From: Pochonia chlamydosporia 170
Taxonomy: Eukaryota; Ascomycota; Sordariomycetes; Hypocreales; Clavicipitaceae
Length of the DNA stretch: 64,000 nt
Direction: 5' to 3'
NCBI RefSeq assembly: GCF_001653235.2
Contig: NC_035793.1
Location: forward strand, 1,054,001 to 1,118,000
The notes under the pieces are model-generated. The model saw only the letters and a program-made list of their open reading frames with translations. It was not told the DNA's origin and made no database searches. Shown here one piece after another: positions 34,711 to 46,091 of the stretch (positions are counted from its first letter, which is position 1; every line of letters begins with the position of its first letter). A program made the translations under genes and the position numbers.

Positions 34711-37665
34711 TTATGCCCCCGCCACCACAGCCAAATTATCATAAATAGCCCTCTTCACCTCATAAAGCGTATTCCTCCTCCCCACGACCGGCAATCCCAC
34801 ACTCTCCACCTCGATCCTCCCCTCCGCCGTCTTCCGTACAGACACCGACCCGTCAATGACAAGAATACCCTCGCCTCTGAACTCAGCACCATGGCCGGAT
34901 CCTTGCATCGCCCGTCGAAGATCGGCGAGTCGTAAGTCTCCAACGTGGAGCGGTTGCGCGGCCGTTCTAGCAGCCGACACGAGATTAGACGGAATGACGT
35001 CCAGGACAGGTAGTACGCTGGACGAGTTTGTGAGGGCGGTGGATGTGAGTGCCACTGCGTTGGAAGGTTCCGTCTTTTGGCGCTTGTTGGCGGAATCTTC
35101 GTCGTTTGTTTCTGCGGCGTCGGCGGCAGTGCTGGTTGCGAGGAGTTGTCCGCTGATGGTGACGACGGAGAGGCCACGCACATTCTGCCACTTGATTTTC
35201 TTGACGAGGGGGTCTGCGAGCTTGACGACCCAGGCGTTGGTGTCGACGCTTGCATCGACCCATACGCCGACTGAGGGGGTGAAAACGTCGATGGTCTTGT
35301 CGCCGTCCATGCCGAGTGCCGCGCGACAGTCTTCTGCTAGTGCCAGGGTTTCTTCTTCGTTGCCGCCGATGAGAATAAGCTTCCGAGGTTGGATTAGGGG
35401 TATCAGCATGTCTAGACTTCGGCGGTCGTGGAGTCCGCTAAAGTCAATGAATCCGATTCGCAGGCTGGCTTGGATGGTCTCGGTCGTGTATATTAGCTTG
35501 GATGGGCCAGTGGGTTCTTCAGGCTCCGTATCTTCCACGTCGTCAAGATCGTCGGCTACGAAACCATCTGCGTTGGTGCCATCATCGTCAACGTCCTCAA
35601 CTGGGCCTTTGCCTGGTTGGGATCGCTTGTTTGCACCGGCTGAGCCTTTCGCTACATCATCCCATTTCCTCTTTTTGCCCAGTTTGTCGTCGTCCATGGC
35701 CATATTGCCGCCATCCGCATTGTCTTCATCCTTCTCCTCTGCTCGGAGGTAGTCTTCTGGTCGAATCAACTCGCCAAAGTCATCGTTTCTCTTTCGTCGA
35801 ATAGCAACCGGGAAGCATCGCTCTCTGCCCTTCTTGCCGCGAGAGTCGAAATCGTAGACGCCTTTGCGCTTTATTAGAATATTGATACCAAGGTCCTCAT
35901 CCTTGAGGATGACGTTCTTTCTACCAGCTTGGCCCATGGTAGCTGAAACCGTAAGAGCTTTGCCCTGTTGCTGCCCATCCTCGTCTTCTGAATCTGATGA
36001 TGATTCTGAAGAGGCGTCGTCCACCACGTCAGCTGGCCCTTCAAGGGACCCTGCAGCGCCAGTCTGCTGGGTTGCTTGGAGCTGTCTTTGAGTGGCTAGC
36101 CATTGCTGATAAACAGCAAGCTCGTCACCCTCGAGTGCTTGTCGGGAGGCTTCGCGAATCTCCAGCTCTCGACCGCCAGCCTGTATTGTTTCGATGTTTT
36201 CTCCGCCGCTGCCCTGCTCAACCGATACCCCGTCCTTTCTCTCCTTCCACCATTCCCACAAAGTTCTCGCTATCGAGGGCTTGTCATCCTTGGCAACGGT
36301 TGGCCGGTCTGTCAAAATTACAAGATTATTTGGGTTCCTCGCCAGTCCCTTCAAGACATCCTTTGAGAAACCCCATTCCATGCTCGTATCACTGGCAAGG
36401 ATCACTCGGCCCTCGGTTGATTCACCTTCCGAAGAAGCAATCTGGCTCAAAAGCTTTGAAATTTGCGCCCTTCTTTCCAGAAGTCGAAGATACTTGAAGT
36501 CAAATGGGCCGCCCTCTTTCTTGTCGCTGGTGCCATTGGCTTTCCGTTGACCTTCAGCAAAAGCTTCAAATTCCTGAACTATGCCGTCGTCCATCCACTC
36601 CAGCATACTTCTGGCGTAGCGCATAGTACTTGACATATTCCGACCCGCAAGGTATAGTTTAGTGGATTTTAAAGAGCCATTATCAGAAGTGGCGTCTGAC
36701 CTCCATGCATGTTCGAGCAGGTAGGATAATTCCAATACTCTGGCACTAGAATCGACAGGAATGAGCACGGTACCTCCCTTGGTAACACAGGTCTTGATCA
36801 TCTCCACTAGCTGTTCGTCTCGTTTGACTCGACCGCCGGTTTGCGCTGACTTTTGAGCGCCACGACTGCTGCAGATGAGGGCCGTGGGCTTACGTAGTTG
36901 TTCGATGACTTCAGCGCCGCCTCCTCCTGCACCTCCAAGCCAAGCAGCGCCCGCAAAGACATTTTCTCTTGCCTGGTTCCAGTCCACAGCATAGACAATC
37001 GACTCCAAGCCATGCTGTATATGCCAGATTGTGCCTCCTAGGGTGTGTCCAGAGTTGTATGCCGTAATCGTAAGTCCATTTAACGGAGGCGAGAATGGCG
37101 ACGGTAGGGGTTGATGAGGCTGTGAGTATTTAAGAGGTTGAATCAGGGAAAAGTATCGCGCAATCTCCTCGGGAGTTGGGGACTGAAGCAGCAAATTTTG
37201 CGCGGTGGCAGCTGTTTGTGTGTATGCATAGGCAATCTCAGACAGAGAGCTCTGGCGAATGGTCGTACAGGCAGCAGGAGTCGAGGAATATAGGTCTTGC
37301 GTTAGCGATCGGCCGAGGTCGATGACAGGTCGTGTCGCATAGGCGGGAATGCGAGAAAATAACGGAAAGTTCTTGCAGCAGTGAACATATGCGGCGAGGT
37401 GAGAAGCTGTCGCATGGGTGAGGAGAATCAATGAAAGAGTAGGTACTTGTCTGGCATTGTGAAAGCCGATGTTAGCAATCCATGCGCAAGGTCGTCCGTC
37501 ATGTGGTCCAACAACTCACTTCTCCAGCTCTTCCAGCTTCTCGACGTTAAAGGTCTCATCCCACCCAAGATCAACCAAGAGCTTGACTCCACCATCGAGC
37601 TCCAAGAGGGACTGGGACGCCGTAGACTCGGACAGCGCGCCTTGAAGCGGACAGAAGGTGAACAT
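34711..37665 (-). CDS. CFT2: Cleavage and polyadenylation specificity factor subunit 2 (CPSF100/Cft2)
   Basis: Scaffold partner of the CPSF73 endonuclease in pre-mRNA 3'-end cleavage, in the nucleus. Exons 37665-37520 and 37450-34711 (69-bp intron) give 961 residues. The N-terminal metallo-beta-lactamase/beta-CASP fold starts MFTFCPLQGAL and LLVDLGWDETF. The zinc-binding HxHxDH box of active nucleases is replaced by THATASH (60-66), as expected for this pseudo-enzyme. The beta-CASP part follows (TALICSSRGAQ, GTVLIPVDSSARVLEL, RVILASDTSMEWGF). A long acidic Ser/Glu/Asp-rich insert lies around residues 470-660, then a C-terminal domain with LRIGFIDFSGLHDRRS and RKLILIGGNEEE. No missing part and no neighbouring CPSF gene. 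Divergent to the monooxygenase gene. Confidence 0.94.
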
Positions 37666-38536
37666 GGTGGCTGCGGCACAGCGGCTCTGTTAGAGGAAAT
37701 TCAGCAAGCTCGCGGTAGCATTCTTTCCTCTACAATGCCGCAAGGATGGGGCAAAGGAAAATGAAGCTACAGCGTGTCGTGGCAAACAGATGCTGCCGGG
37801 CACCAACGAGCTCTCTTGATCGCGTCGGAACCAAAAAGTGATGCAGGTACGTACATCAATTCGGCTAGGCACAGGGATCATACAATTGGTGCTCGGGTCG
37901 GGCCAACATTGTCGCGCGTCAGAGGCCAAAGTCAGCTCACCTACCCTACAGCGCGACAAAATGCAGTTGAATTTGGATGGCCCCACTGGAGCGCGGTCCG
38001 ACAGCGCCTCCTCAACCGTCAAACCGCGGAACCTGGACGACATCGAAGCAGACAAGACATGACACGAGCTTTGACGATCCGCGGGGTGGTCTCTTGCTGT
38101 GCTCTCCAGACCTCAAGTGGTCGTTTCCGACGGCGACAGCTTCATTTATGATAAGAATATATCAGTTTTGTGTCACTTCCGGTTGCCATCATAAGTATCG
38201 TGCTTCGGAACTTTTCTTCCAATATCTGTAACCACGTTCCGATCGACTTGAGTTCCGATCTCCATCAATCAACAGAGTCCGCGGCTCCAGGTCCGACTTT
38301 GCAACCCCACTTGATATCCCCGGATTCTTGAACACGACTACCGCCTGCACAATTATCTTGAAGTCTAGGACCTTGTCATCTGAGTAATCAATCCAAAGAA
38401 TGTTAGACGCCCGATAGACCGAGCGTGCACCTTTGGATACCTGCTCTCTCAAACCTTGAACAATTAACTGCAGAGTGACCAGCCGAGTCACATAGATGAG
38501 AACCAACCTCACTGCAACTATTCACAAGTCACCGTC
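37666..38536. promoter_or_regulatory. Divergent promoter region, CFT2 / FAD monooxygenase
   Basis: 871 bp between the two ATGs; no other gene seen. No strong TATA box near either start. Confidence 0.45.
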
Positions 38537-39852
38537 ATGAGCTCCATTACACGGCCTGTTATCATAATCGGCGCTGGCGTCGTCGGCTTAACCCTTGCTC
38601 ATGGTCTCAAAAAGGTAACATCAAATCTCTCCAACCAGCGCCCTAGATTCAACACATCGCGTCATTGCATTTCATCCTTCTAACCATGACATGACAGGCC
38701 AACATACCCTTTGAAATATACGAGCGGGATGAACACATCGACGCTCGCCCTCACGGCTGGGCCATCACAATTCACTGGGCGCTCCCCTTCCTAGTCGAGC
38801 TGCTAGACGAAGCCACCATTGATGCCGTAGAAAACGTCCAAGTCGACCCAGAAGTTGGCCGCAACGACAACGGCAACTTTCTCTTCATCAACCTCGAAAC
38901 CCTAGATTCCAAATTCCGCATCCCGCCAAACAAACGCCGTCGAGTTAACCGCGAGAAACTGCGCAAGGCTCTTCTCCAAGGTGTCGCAAACCACGTCCAC
39001 TGGGGAAAGCGACTAAGCAACATTGAGCTTGGAGACGGCAACGACGGCATGGTACAAGCTCATTTCACAGATGGGTCCTCAGCACAAGGCAGCATAGTCG
39101 TTGGTGCCGAGGGAACCAACTCCCAGACGAGAAAGTTTCTCGTACCAGAAAACTATCGCAATCACCAGCTTCCAGTGCGGTTCATCGGCGCAGCAGTAGA
39201 CATGACTCCGGAGCAGGTCAAGCCCTTGCGGGACATTGACCCGCTCCTCTTCCAGGGCTGCCATCCTGTAACCGGACATTTTCTCTGGATATCAATGATG
39301 GAATCCCCCGAAGTCAATGGCACCAAGGGAACGGACCACGAGCGATACAGAGTACAAGTCATTACATCGTGGATGGTGAAGAGCGAAAAGGACGAAGTAC
39401 CACCCAGCGATGTCGAGCGCATCGCTGAGATGAAGAGACGTGCTATTGGTTTTCACCCGCTCCTTCGTCAAGCTGTTGATTGCATACCTGATTCAGCGCC
39501 CGTTCTGGAAATCGCACTGCAAGACTGGCCCTGCTTCAACTGGGATAACCGTGATGGCCGTGTTACTCTTGTTGGTGACGCGGCACATGCCATGACCATG
39601 TATCGCGGCGAGGCTGCCAACCACGGAATGCTGGATGCTTTCAACCTCGTCCAGGAGATCAAGAAGGCGCACTCTGGCGATGCGTCGCTCAAGGCTGCTG
39701 TGGACGAGTATGAGGACGAAATGAGAGACCGAACAGGTGGTGAGGATGGAGCTGTCATGCTGAGCCGGCAGGCTTGTTTGGATGCGCATGATTTTCATGG
39801 TTTGAATGAGAAGTCGGCCGTTTTAAGGAGACGGGCTATCAAGGCTATATGA
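38537..39852 (+). CDS. FAD-dependent monooxygenase (PHBH/salicylate-hydroxylase-like fold)
   Basis: Class A flavin monooxygenase, probably acting on an aromatic or polyketide-like substrate with NAD(P)H and O2; the substrate is unknown. Exons 38537-38614 and 38698-39852 (83-bp intron) give 410 residues, the usual length. The Rossmann FAD motif is VIIIGAGVVGLTLAHGL near residue 10, followed by the acidic ribose-binding end of the second strand (FEIYERDEH). DGSSAQGSIVVGAEGTNSQTR is the central DG-type segment, and the second FAD motif is GRVTLVGDAAHAM. The usual P following the GDAAH motif (H-P/M-x-P-x-x-G) is replaced by MTMYRGEAANHG, still ending in the conserved Gly and Asn. No polyketide or peptide synthetase lies in the window, so a cluster role is not supported. 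Confidence 0.9.
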
Positions 39853-41100
39853 TGGGCATGATGGACGAATTTACGACGATAGTATGTTGCTTCTGGATGA
39901 GTTCTTAATAGCATCCATGACAGTATTCTTTGAGTCTTTGCACCCGTGATATACTATTCTCACCCATTCTTTCAACATAAGTAATGAAGAACAGCTAGCT
40001 CTCAGCCGCAAATCACCAATTCAACTCCACACAACGCAAAACGCACCCAGCACCCTCCCACTACACCACCATCCACAATATAAAGAAATAGCCATCATGA
40101 CCACGAATCCCACCACATATCCCATCAGTACACTCGCATCTCACATCTTACTACAGAAACAACATCCCATTGCCAAGCACCACCTCCCCATCACCAAAGC
40201 TTGACCAAAAGCTTAAATCAACCCCGTCGCCCACCCCGAGTCAAGACATTTCTCCCTCCCAAAGCCACAATTCAACTCCAACCCCTCCCCCTATTGATAA
40301 GAAACGCCCACATCAATACATCGAACCCTTGCTGAACACAAAAAAAGGCGCCACAAAGCCACAGGTAAGCTTTATCGATGACGCGGCCAGCACCCGCACG
40401 ACATGCATGCCCCATCACGAAAGTAAATTACAATACCCCCCCTGATCCGAACAGCTATTGGAACAAAGAAGGATATTTTGAGCTGAATTATTGCAATATT
40501 TCTGCACCCACATACCTTATGTTGTTCAAAGTAGGAGTGTGATGACGTGGACTTGGAAATCTGAATGCATGCTGCAGATTGGATCTCTTGGCAGGACCCC
40601 ACTTTCCCTGATAGGCAAGTTACGCTTGAAATGTTTCGACCACGTCTGTTCATGGATTGCGTCTGGTTTCGCCCAAAGTGCCATGTATGAGATGAGCAGG
40701 AGAAGCTAGGTAAGTTTGTTGATATCAATCGCCAAACTTCAAGATTAATAGACCGAATTTGTCCATATGTATTGCTATGTGCATCGAAAACGTGAGACAC
40801 GCTTTAAACATGTGCTGTTGTGAATCTATTTACGTGGCTCTAGAAAACGAGCCAAAAAGGAGCCTCCCAACACCAGTCCTATTCTTTCTCTCCCCTCACC
40901 ACAGTGAGTCGTATAAATTGAGCCAGCCGTGTCCCAAATATCCCTTTTTTTGATCACCCACCAGCCGAACAAGAAAACCAAACATAACGCCGCATATGCT
41001 AACTCAGCAACAATGCATAATCAAAGTGAAACCGCCCATTTTGCCCTAATATAAACTGAAGAAACGAATGTCCTATCCGTGACAAAGTTGAACCCGCGAA
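39853..41100. other. Intergenic between convergent genes, 1.2 kb
   Basis: 3' regions of the monooxygenase and WOPR genes. The stretch 40020-40340 is strongly A/C-rich with CCACC and ACATCCC words and gives spurious Pro/Ser-rich open frames (for example 40170-40445). No gene supported. Confidence 0.5.
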
Positions 41101-42360
41101 TTATATGCAGAATTTCCTGTCCAGCATTCTCAGTGCTCTGGCATCCTCGCTGACACCACATTTCTCAAGCACAGCTCCGTTTGTCCTGGGGCTGCTATTG
41201 CCGGAGCCATTACTGCCAGGTTTGCTGCTAGGAGAGTCACTGGTAGGATGGAGTAACGCTGATAGGTTAGATCTATGCCCACCGTTGGTTAAGCCGTTGT
41301 CGTGAGAGCTTCTTGGCGGGCTCACACTGTGATTTCGTGTAGGTGGTGTCATTGCTGGGTGTGGCACTGGAGCGGCAACCGAGTTGAGTGCCGGTAGCGG
41401 TCCATGTGATCCCTGTCGCTCTTTGTGCCCGGGGGAGTCCTGGAGTCTTGGTGGTGACGGGCCACGTTGATACGCCGGCATCGAAGGTGGTTTGGACTGC
41501 TGCAGCGGCGGTAATGAAGGTCGGTCGTAACTTGGAGGCGGCGGTGCGTGAGTGTAATGAGATGGAGTGTACCCGAGGTGGTGAGGCGGAGGAGCATGGG
41601 CGACATGAGGGGGGGGAAGCGCATGAGGGTGAGCACCAGGAGGATATGGAACTGGTGCGTAATGGGTATATGGAGGAGTTGCCGCTGGTGACGGTGGCCA
41701 ACCGTAGCCGGGTTGGGGGTATTGGGCATAACCTTGCTGGTGGGCATGAGGATGATGAGGTGCAATCATGTACGGTTGTTGCATCGGTGCTCGAGTGAGA
41801 GCAGGAGTCTGGTTCGTCTCGCCCATGCTAGATTCAGGGTACATCCCCTTGGGCGGAGCAATTCCCCGGAGAGACGGATCGGAGCTGGGCTGAGGCAGTT
41901 CTGGCTGTCCCGGTTGAGGGCGGGAGTAGTATGAAATTAGGTGGAGATGTTGACCAGTTGACGTTGTGATACTGAATGACTGCTTCATCAAGCCATCAGC
42001 TTTGTATCGGTAGCCCTCTGGTTCGCCATCGTCGTGGTCCTCGTCACTGCCACGGCCAGAGTCTGGCGTTTTGCCGGCACCTCGTCGTCCACTCCCGAAT
42101 CCGCCCCCTCGCTTGCCTTCCATCTCACGATACGTCAAGAAGCTGCCAGAGACACGACTGGCGCTCCACGATTTCCCATCTGTCCACCTTCTCATTCCCG
42201 CTTCCCTCTCATCCCAGACGAAGACAGAGCCAGAACGAATGGACTGTCTCTCCTTTTCGGACAGTCGCCTTTGCACTCTGGGTAGTAGACCCAGCCGACA
42301 TGCCTCAAAGAGTTTGATGGCATCGCTGGGCGTACGCACGTAACCGTGGTACGTCTCCAT
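41101..42360 (-). CDS. pac2: WOPR-domain transcriptional regulator, Gti1/Pac2 family (Pac2-like)
   Basis: DNA-binding regulator of morphology or development; relatives include Pac2 and Gti1 of fission yeast and Wor1/Ryp1/Sge1 of other fungi. Single exon, 419 residues. The WOPR domain has its two halves: WOPRa (1-~105) with METYHGYVRTPSDAIKLFEA, RRLSEKERQSIRSGSVFVW and the nearly invariant MRRWTDGKSWSASRVSGSF, and WOPRb (~130-165) with YRYKADGLMKQSFSIT and HLHLISYYSRPQ. The remainder is a low-complexity activation-type tail rich in Pro, Tyr, His, Gln and Ser. ERQSIRSGSVFVWDEREAG and the short linker place it in the Pac2 branch rather than the Ryp1/Wor1 branch. The 5' frame is open for 50 codons upstream but without an ATG; 42360 starts exactly at the domain. 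It is followed upstream by 12.8 kb of DNA without recognised genes. Confidence 0.93.
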   Translation of the reverse strand: METYHGYVRTPSDAIKLFEACRLGLLPRVQRRLSEKERQSIRSGSVFVWDEREAGMRRWTDGKSWSASRVSGSFLTYREMEGKRGGGFGSGRRGAGKTPDSGRGSDEDHDDGEPEGYRYKADGLMKQSFSITTSTGQHLHLISYYSRPQPGQPELPQPSSDPSLRGIAPPKGMYPESSMGETNQTPALTRAPMQQPYMIAPHHPHAHQQGYAQYPQPGYGWPPSPAATPPYTHYAPVPYPPGAHPHALPPPHVAHAPPPHHLGYTPSHYTHAPPPPSYDRPSLPPLQQSKPPSMPAYQRGPSPPRLQDSPGHKERQGSHGPLPALNSVAAPVPHPAMTPPTRNHSVSPPRSSHDNGLTNGGHRSNLSALLHPTSDSPSSKPGSNGSGNSSPRTNGAVLEKCGVSEDARALRMLDRKFCI

Positions 42361-45300
42361 CTTGTCTGAACTAATGGACTCCGTTTTGAAGGTTGTTAAC
42401 CGTACCTGCTTTCGCAGGACGTCAAATCCGGGAATAAATTGTTGAGTAGGGATCCCCAAGTTGCACTGAAGCAAAATGAATTCAAGAGCTATGAACTCAA
42501 GGCCAACCACTCAAGTTCGAGCAGCTTGGCGAGCACTTGAGTTCAAATCGTCGCAATCAGAAAATCCGGGCAAGCTGACACGACGTCAATTGCAAAGAGC
42601 GACTAAACTCAAGACCAGTCAGCGTCAGAAATCATGAATGGGCATTATGTCAAGTAATGAAGCCTATGAATAAACAAAAGTGTCGGGGTGGTAGATGTAT
42701 TTAGGGCAGGCAGGTGACCAAGTGGAAATGTGGGCGAGAGTAGCAGAAGACAAGCTCTCTTGTGGATGGCGCCAAGATGTCTTGGTATTGGCTTTTGCTA
42801 CCACATGAAGCAAAGACGTCCAGCAAACAAGGGACCCGCCAAAATGGATCTGAGAAGCCATGGATTCTTAGGTAGAAGGTTTGCCGTCATCAATGTCCGT
42901 GCTGGTAGGGATCCCTTTCGACAGTCGATGTGCGCGACCAAACTTCCCATTCTTTGCCGTCAAGGCGTTATCGCTTGGCGATTTGCACGATGACTCTAGA
43001 CGAGAGGATGTGCCGTCATCCACCTTTCGGTGTCGTTTTGTTGCAACCTTCTAATGCACGGGAATGGTCCGAAGGGAAGCCAGAAGCGATATTGGCCTGT
43101 CTCCTGGAACACGGCACGGCGCAACTAGAGCTCACACTTGTGACTTTGAACGAGCAGACAGGTGTTGTGCTGCAGTTCCCGCTTGAGGGAGTTTCAAAAA
43201 AGGGACAGTTTTCAGAAAAAGAACATGCCCAGGTTGGAAGAGTAACACTTTGTTGGCTCTCCAGGTTCACAGAGGTAGCTTGTGCACCGTAGCGAGACGA
43301 AATACCAAACGAATGGTCCGGTTCGGAGAAGAAGCTTGTTGCAAGGGGACGGGGGAAAACACACGAAGAAACAACGAAAGAGCGACTCCAGACAAAAATG
43401 TCCGAGGCAGATTTATGTTGTTTGATTGAAGCCCATCAACTTACCTTTTTAGTTCAAGCTTTTCCAGTAACGTATGTGAACCTGTTTGGGATGGCAAATC
43501 GCTGTTATTCCTGGGCCTTGGCGTTGTCGCTTTGCTGCTGGCTTTGTGTGACGAAAAGCTGTATAGTTCAAGCAGTGGATTTCGCAATGCAAATGAGTGC
43601 GTTAGTCGTGTCGTGCTGGTGCTGCGGCGGTTGCAGTTGCGTTACGTTTGAAGCCGTTATTGACTAGCGGCCGTAGGTTGCTAATCGACGTTTCCAAACT
43701 GATGAGAGCTTTCTTCCAGTTTGTCCCGAGTACGATACCGTCCGGATACACAGATAGTTATGGCACAAATCGAAAGAAGAGATGAGAGAAAGCAGGAAGG
43801 GTGAAGAAATAAGGTTGGGGCAAGGCGTCGTGCGTGACATGATGAGCAAGGGGACAGGAAAGAAGACCAGCGATCAATGTGTGAATGAAAGTGAGCCAAA
43901 TGGATAAGTCGGCGCCGCAGAGCCGAGAAGGGGGGGTGGCATGACAGGGATCTTGGAAGATGGGGCCACGGAGGGGGTGTGCGAGACCCAGACAAAGTAA
44001 AGGCCGAAAGGCGAAGAGGGAAATGCGTGTCCGTCGTTCCTGCCTCTGTCAGACTTTGCCTGCCGCTCCGGTGCCGCTTCTTCCAGGCCTGCCCACCTGT
44101 GTCTGTGTCTGGTCCGATTCTCAAGTCAGTTGAATTGAGCCTGAGTGTGCGTGCTCCGGGTTCTGATTCTCCTTGACAACTGTTGCTTAATCCCATGGAG
44201 TTCGATGTTCCGTTTTACAACCCGAAAATTAGGCACAATGTCTGTTTTGTTTGTGCAGAGCATCAACCAGGATGCCCTAACCGGTCTTGGGGCAGCCAGC
44301 TTCTTTGGCAGCTGCTTCGTTTGTTGGCACCAACCTGGCTCGTCTGGCTTAGCTATCGCCAAAGAAGCAGGTCTAGTAGGTGTGGGGGACTTCCACCATT
44401 TGAGCCAGAGATGTCAAGCCTGGTTCTGACATCAATGCTTTTCGTTTCTGGACAGTGACTCCGGAGTATTGGTCTCCCCAGCTCTAGTTTTCGTGCCATA
44501 CTGTTCTTGACTGATTTATTGGCAACAACGGACATGGCTGCTGTTCACAGTCAAGAGTCCAGCATCTGAAGAAGCCACGAACCGGACATCGGAATGTGGG
44601 AGGGGCCATACGCAAGAGAATCATCGTAAGTGCTACTTACATCTACATGAAGAAAAGGATTCGAAACGTTTGTCTCGTATATCTTAATGGCTCCTGGCAG
44701 GCAGAGAGGCTGCAAATTGCTATCTCGAATATGCTGCCAACAATACGCACAGACGACGATGAACACGGACGGGCTATCTTGCGGAAGCTATCCCGCAGTC
44801 GACGCAAATGGCACACTAAAATTAAAGTCCTGTTCCCCAATCAAATCCACAGTCCGGCGTCATGCTCGTGGCGTCTGGTTTGTAATAATGCGGTGGGTGC
44901 AGGCTGGTCCCCCTTGTCACGCTGGGGTCCAGCTAGGATTGTGCTTCTTAGGTGGTTTGGTTGGCATAATTTGTGAGGCTAAACAATGTTCCATGAGCGC
45001 CCAGTTTGGAGTTCCTCTGGTTTGCGTCTTGCCTGCGGCTGAGACGAGACTACAAAGGCCAGAATCGGGCGGGTGTGGAGGGGGCGGTTACGACTGATGC
45101 ATCTCAAAAACGCTGTTGTGAATACAACGCATGCCAGCAATTAGCGACCTCTTACACGTCTTGTGCTCTGACAAGTAGTAAAACACGCAAAGCTTGCCAT
45201 CTTGCCACAGGGGTGTGTCACCAGAGGTCGATCGGGAATAAAGATTGACACAAAGAAGCTTGGAGCGTGCCGGTCGGCCGAGCCAAGAAACCAAGACGGG

Positions 45301-46075
45301 GAGGATCCATGAGAAAGCCAAGAAATCGCGGTCCTTGGTGGGCAAATTTGGAACAAGCAGTGCCAGATTGCCACACACGACAGGCGATGGAGCAACCTGC
45401 GGGAATAACGGAACCTCATCTTCAAAGAATCCAGTTGTACGAGTACAGGTGTCAAAATTCCACGAGACTCAGCAACCCCCGAATTTTAGCAGGCTCAAAC
45501 ACTGGAGTGAAGACTGCAGTTTATCATGGCGCCGGGAGCCACAAGACGATTCCATGATTTCACGTCGCTGATGAGGCATTATAGTCAAAAGTTGGGAGCT
45601 TCCAAACTTCCCGGCGACGATCTGACCCAAGTCTTGAATATAGCTCTCTCGCCAATAATTTTTCTCCGGCAGCACAATGTTGCCGGAGCCCTTGGTTGCG
45701 GGTTTTATCACCCAGCTTCGCTTTGTTGCGTTTCTTGCGATCCAGATGGATCGCACGTACCAATATGCCCCTCATGGGCACAATAAGGTCATAGGTTACC
45801 TTCCTAAGCTTAAATTTTCCTCGGACATGTTGACGAAAGGGGCTGCCCTGACAGGGTGACTTTCCACCACAAGATGAGACATGACCATCATTTTGTCAAT
45901 CATGGCTGCCATCTGTTTCTGGCTGGTGGGCATCTGTGACTGGCCGTGTGGCTTGGTGACTCCAGTAAGAGCAATGGGGCTAAAATCTGCAAGTATCAAA
46001 GCAGATCCGTTTTAGCCGGCGACCTGACTTCAAAGACTTTTTTCTTCAAAACAAAATTTGTGAGCAATGTATTAA

Positions 46076-46091
46076 TACGGAGTACGGAGTA
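46076..46091. repeat. Two overlapping TACGGAGTA copies
   Basis: TACGGAGTA at 46076-46084 and 46083-46091 share two bases, forming a head-to-tail 7-bp-period tandem. The only tandem copy of this motif in the window. Confidence 0.75.

Noticed and set aside
35400..36100. Degenerate nuclease site and long acidic insert in CFT2 as signs of decay
   Set aside because: Loss of the zinc ligands and an acidic insert are normal for CPSF100/Cft2, a known pseudo-nuclease.
40170..40445. Pro/Ser-rich open frame downstream of the monooxygenase
   Set aside because: The A/C-rich composition of the strand explains both the openness and the residue bias.
43681..44196. 171-codon minus-strand frame upstream of the WOPR gene
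   Set aside because: One or two frames of this length are expected by chance under a 3/64 stop model; the product has no recognisable pattern.
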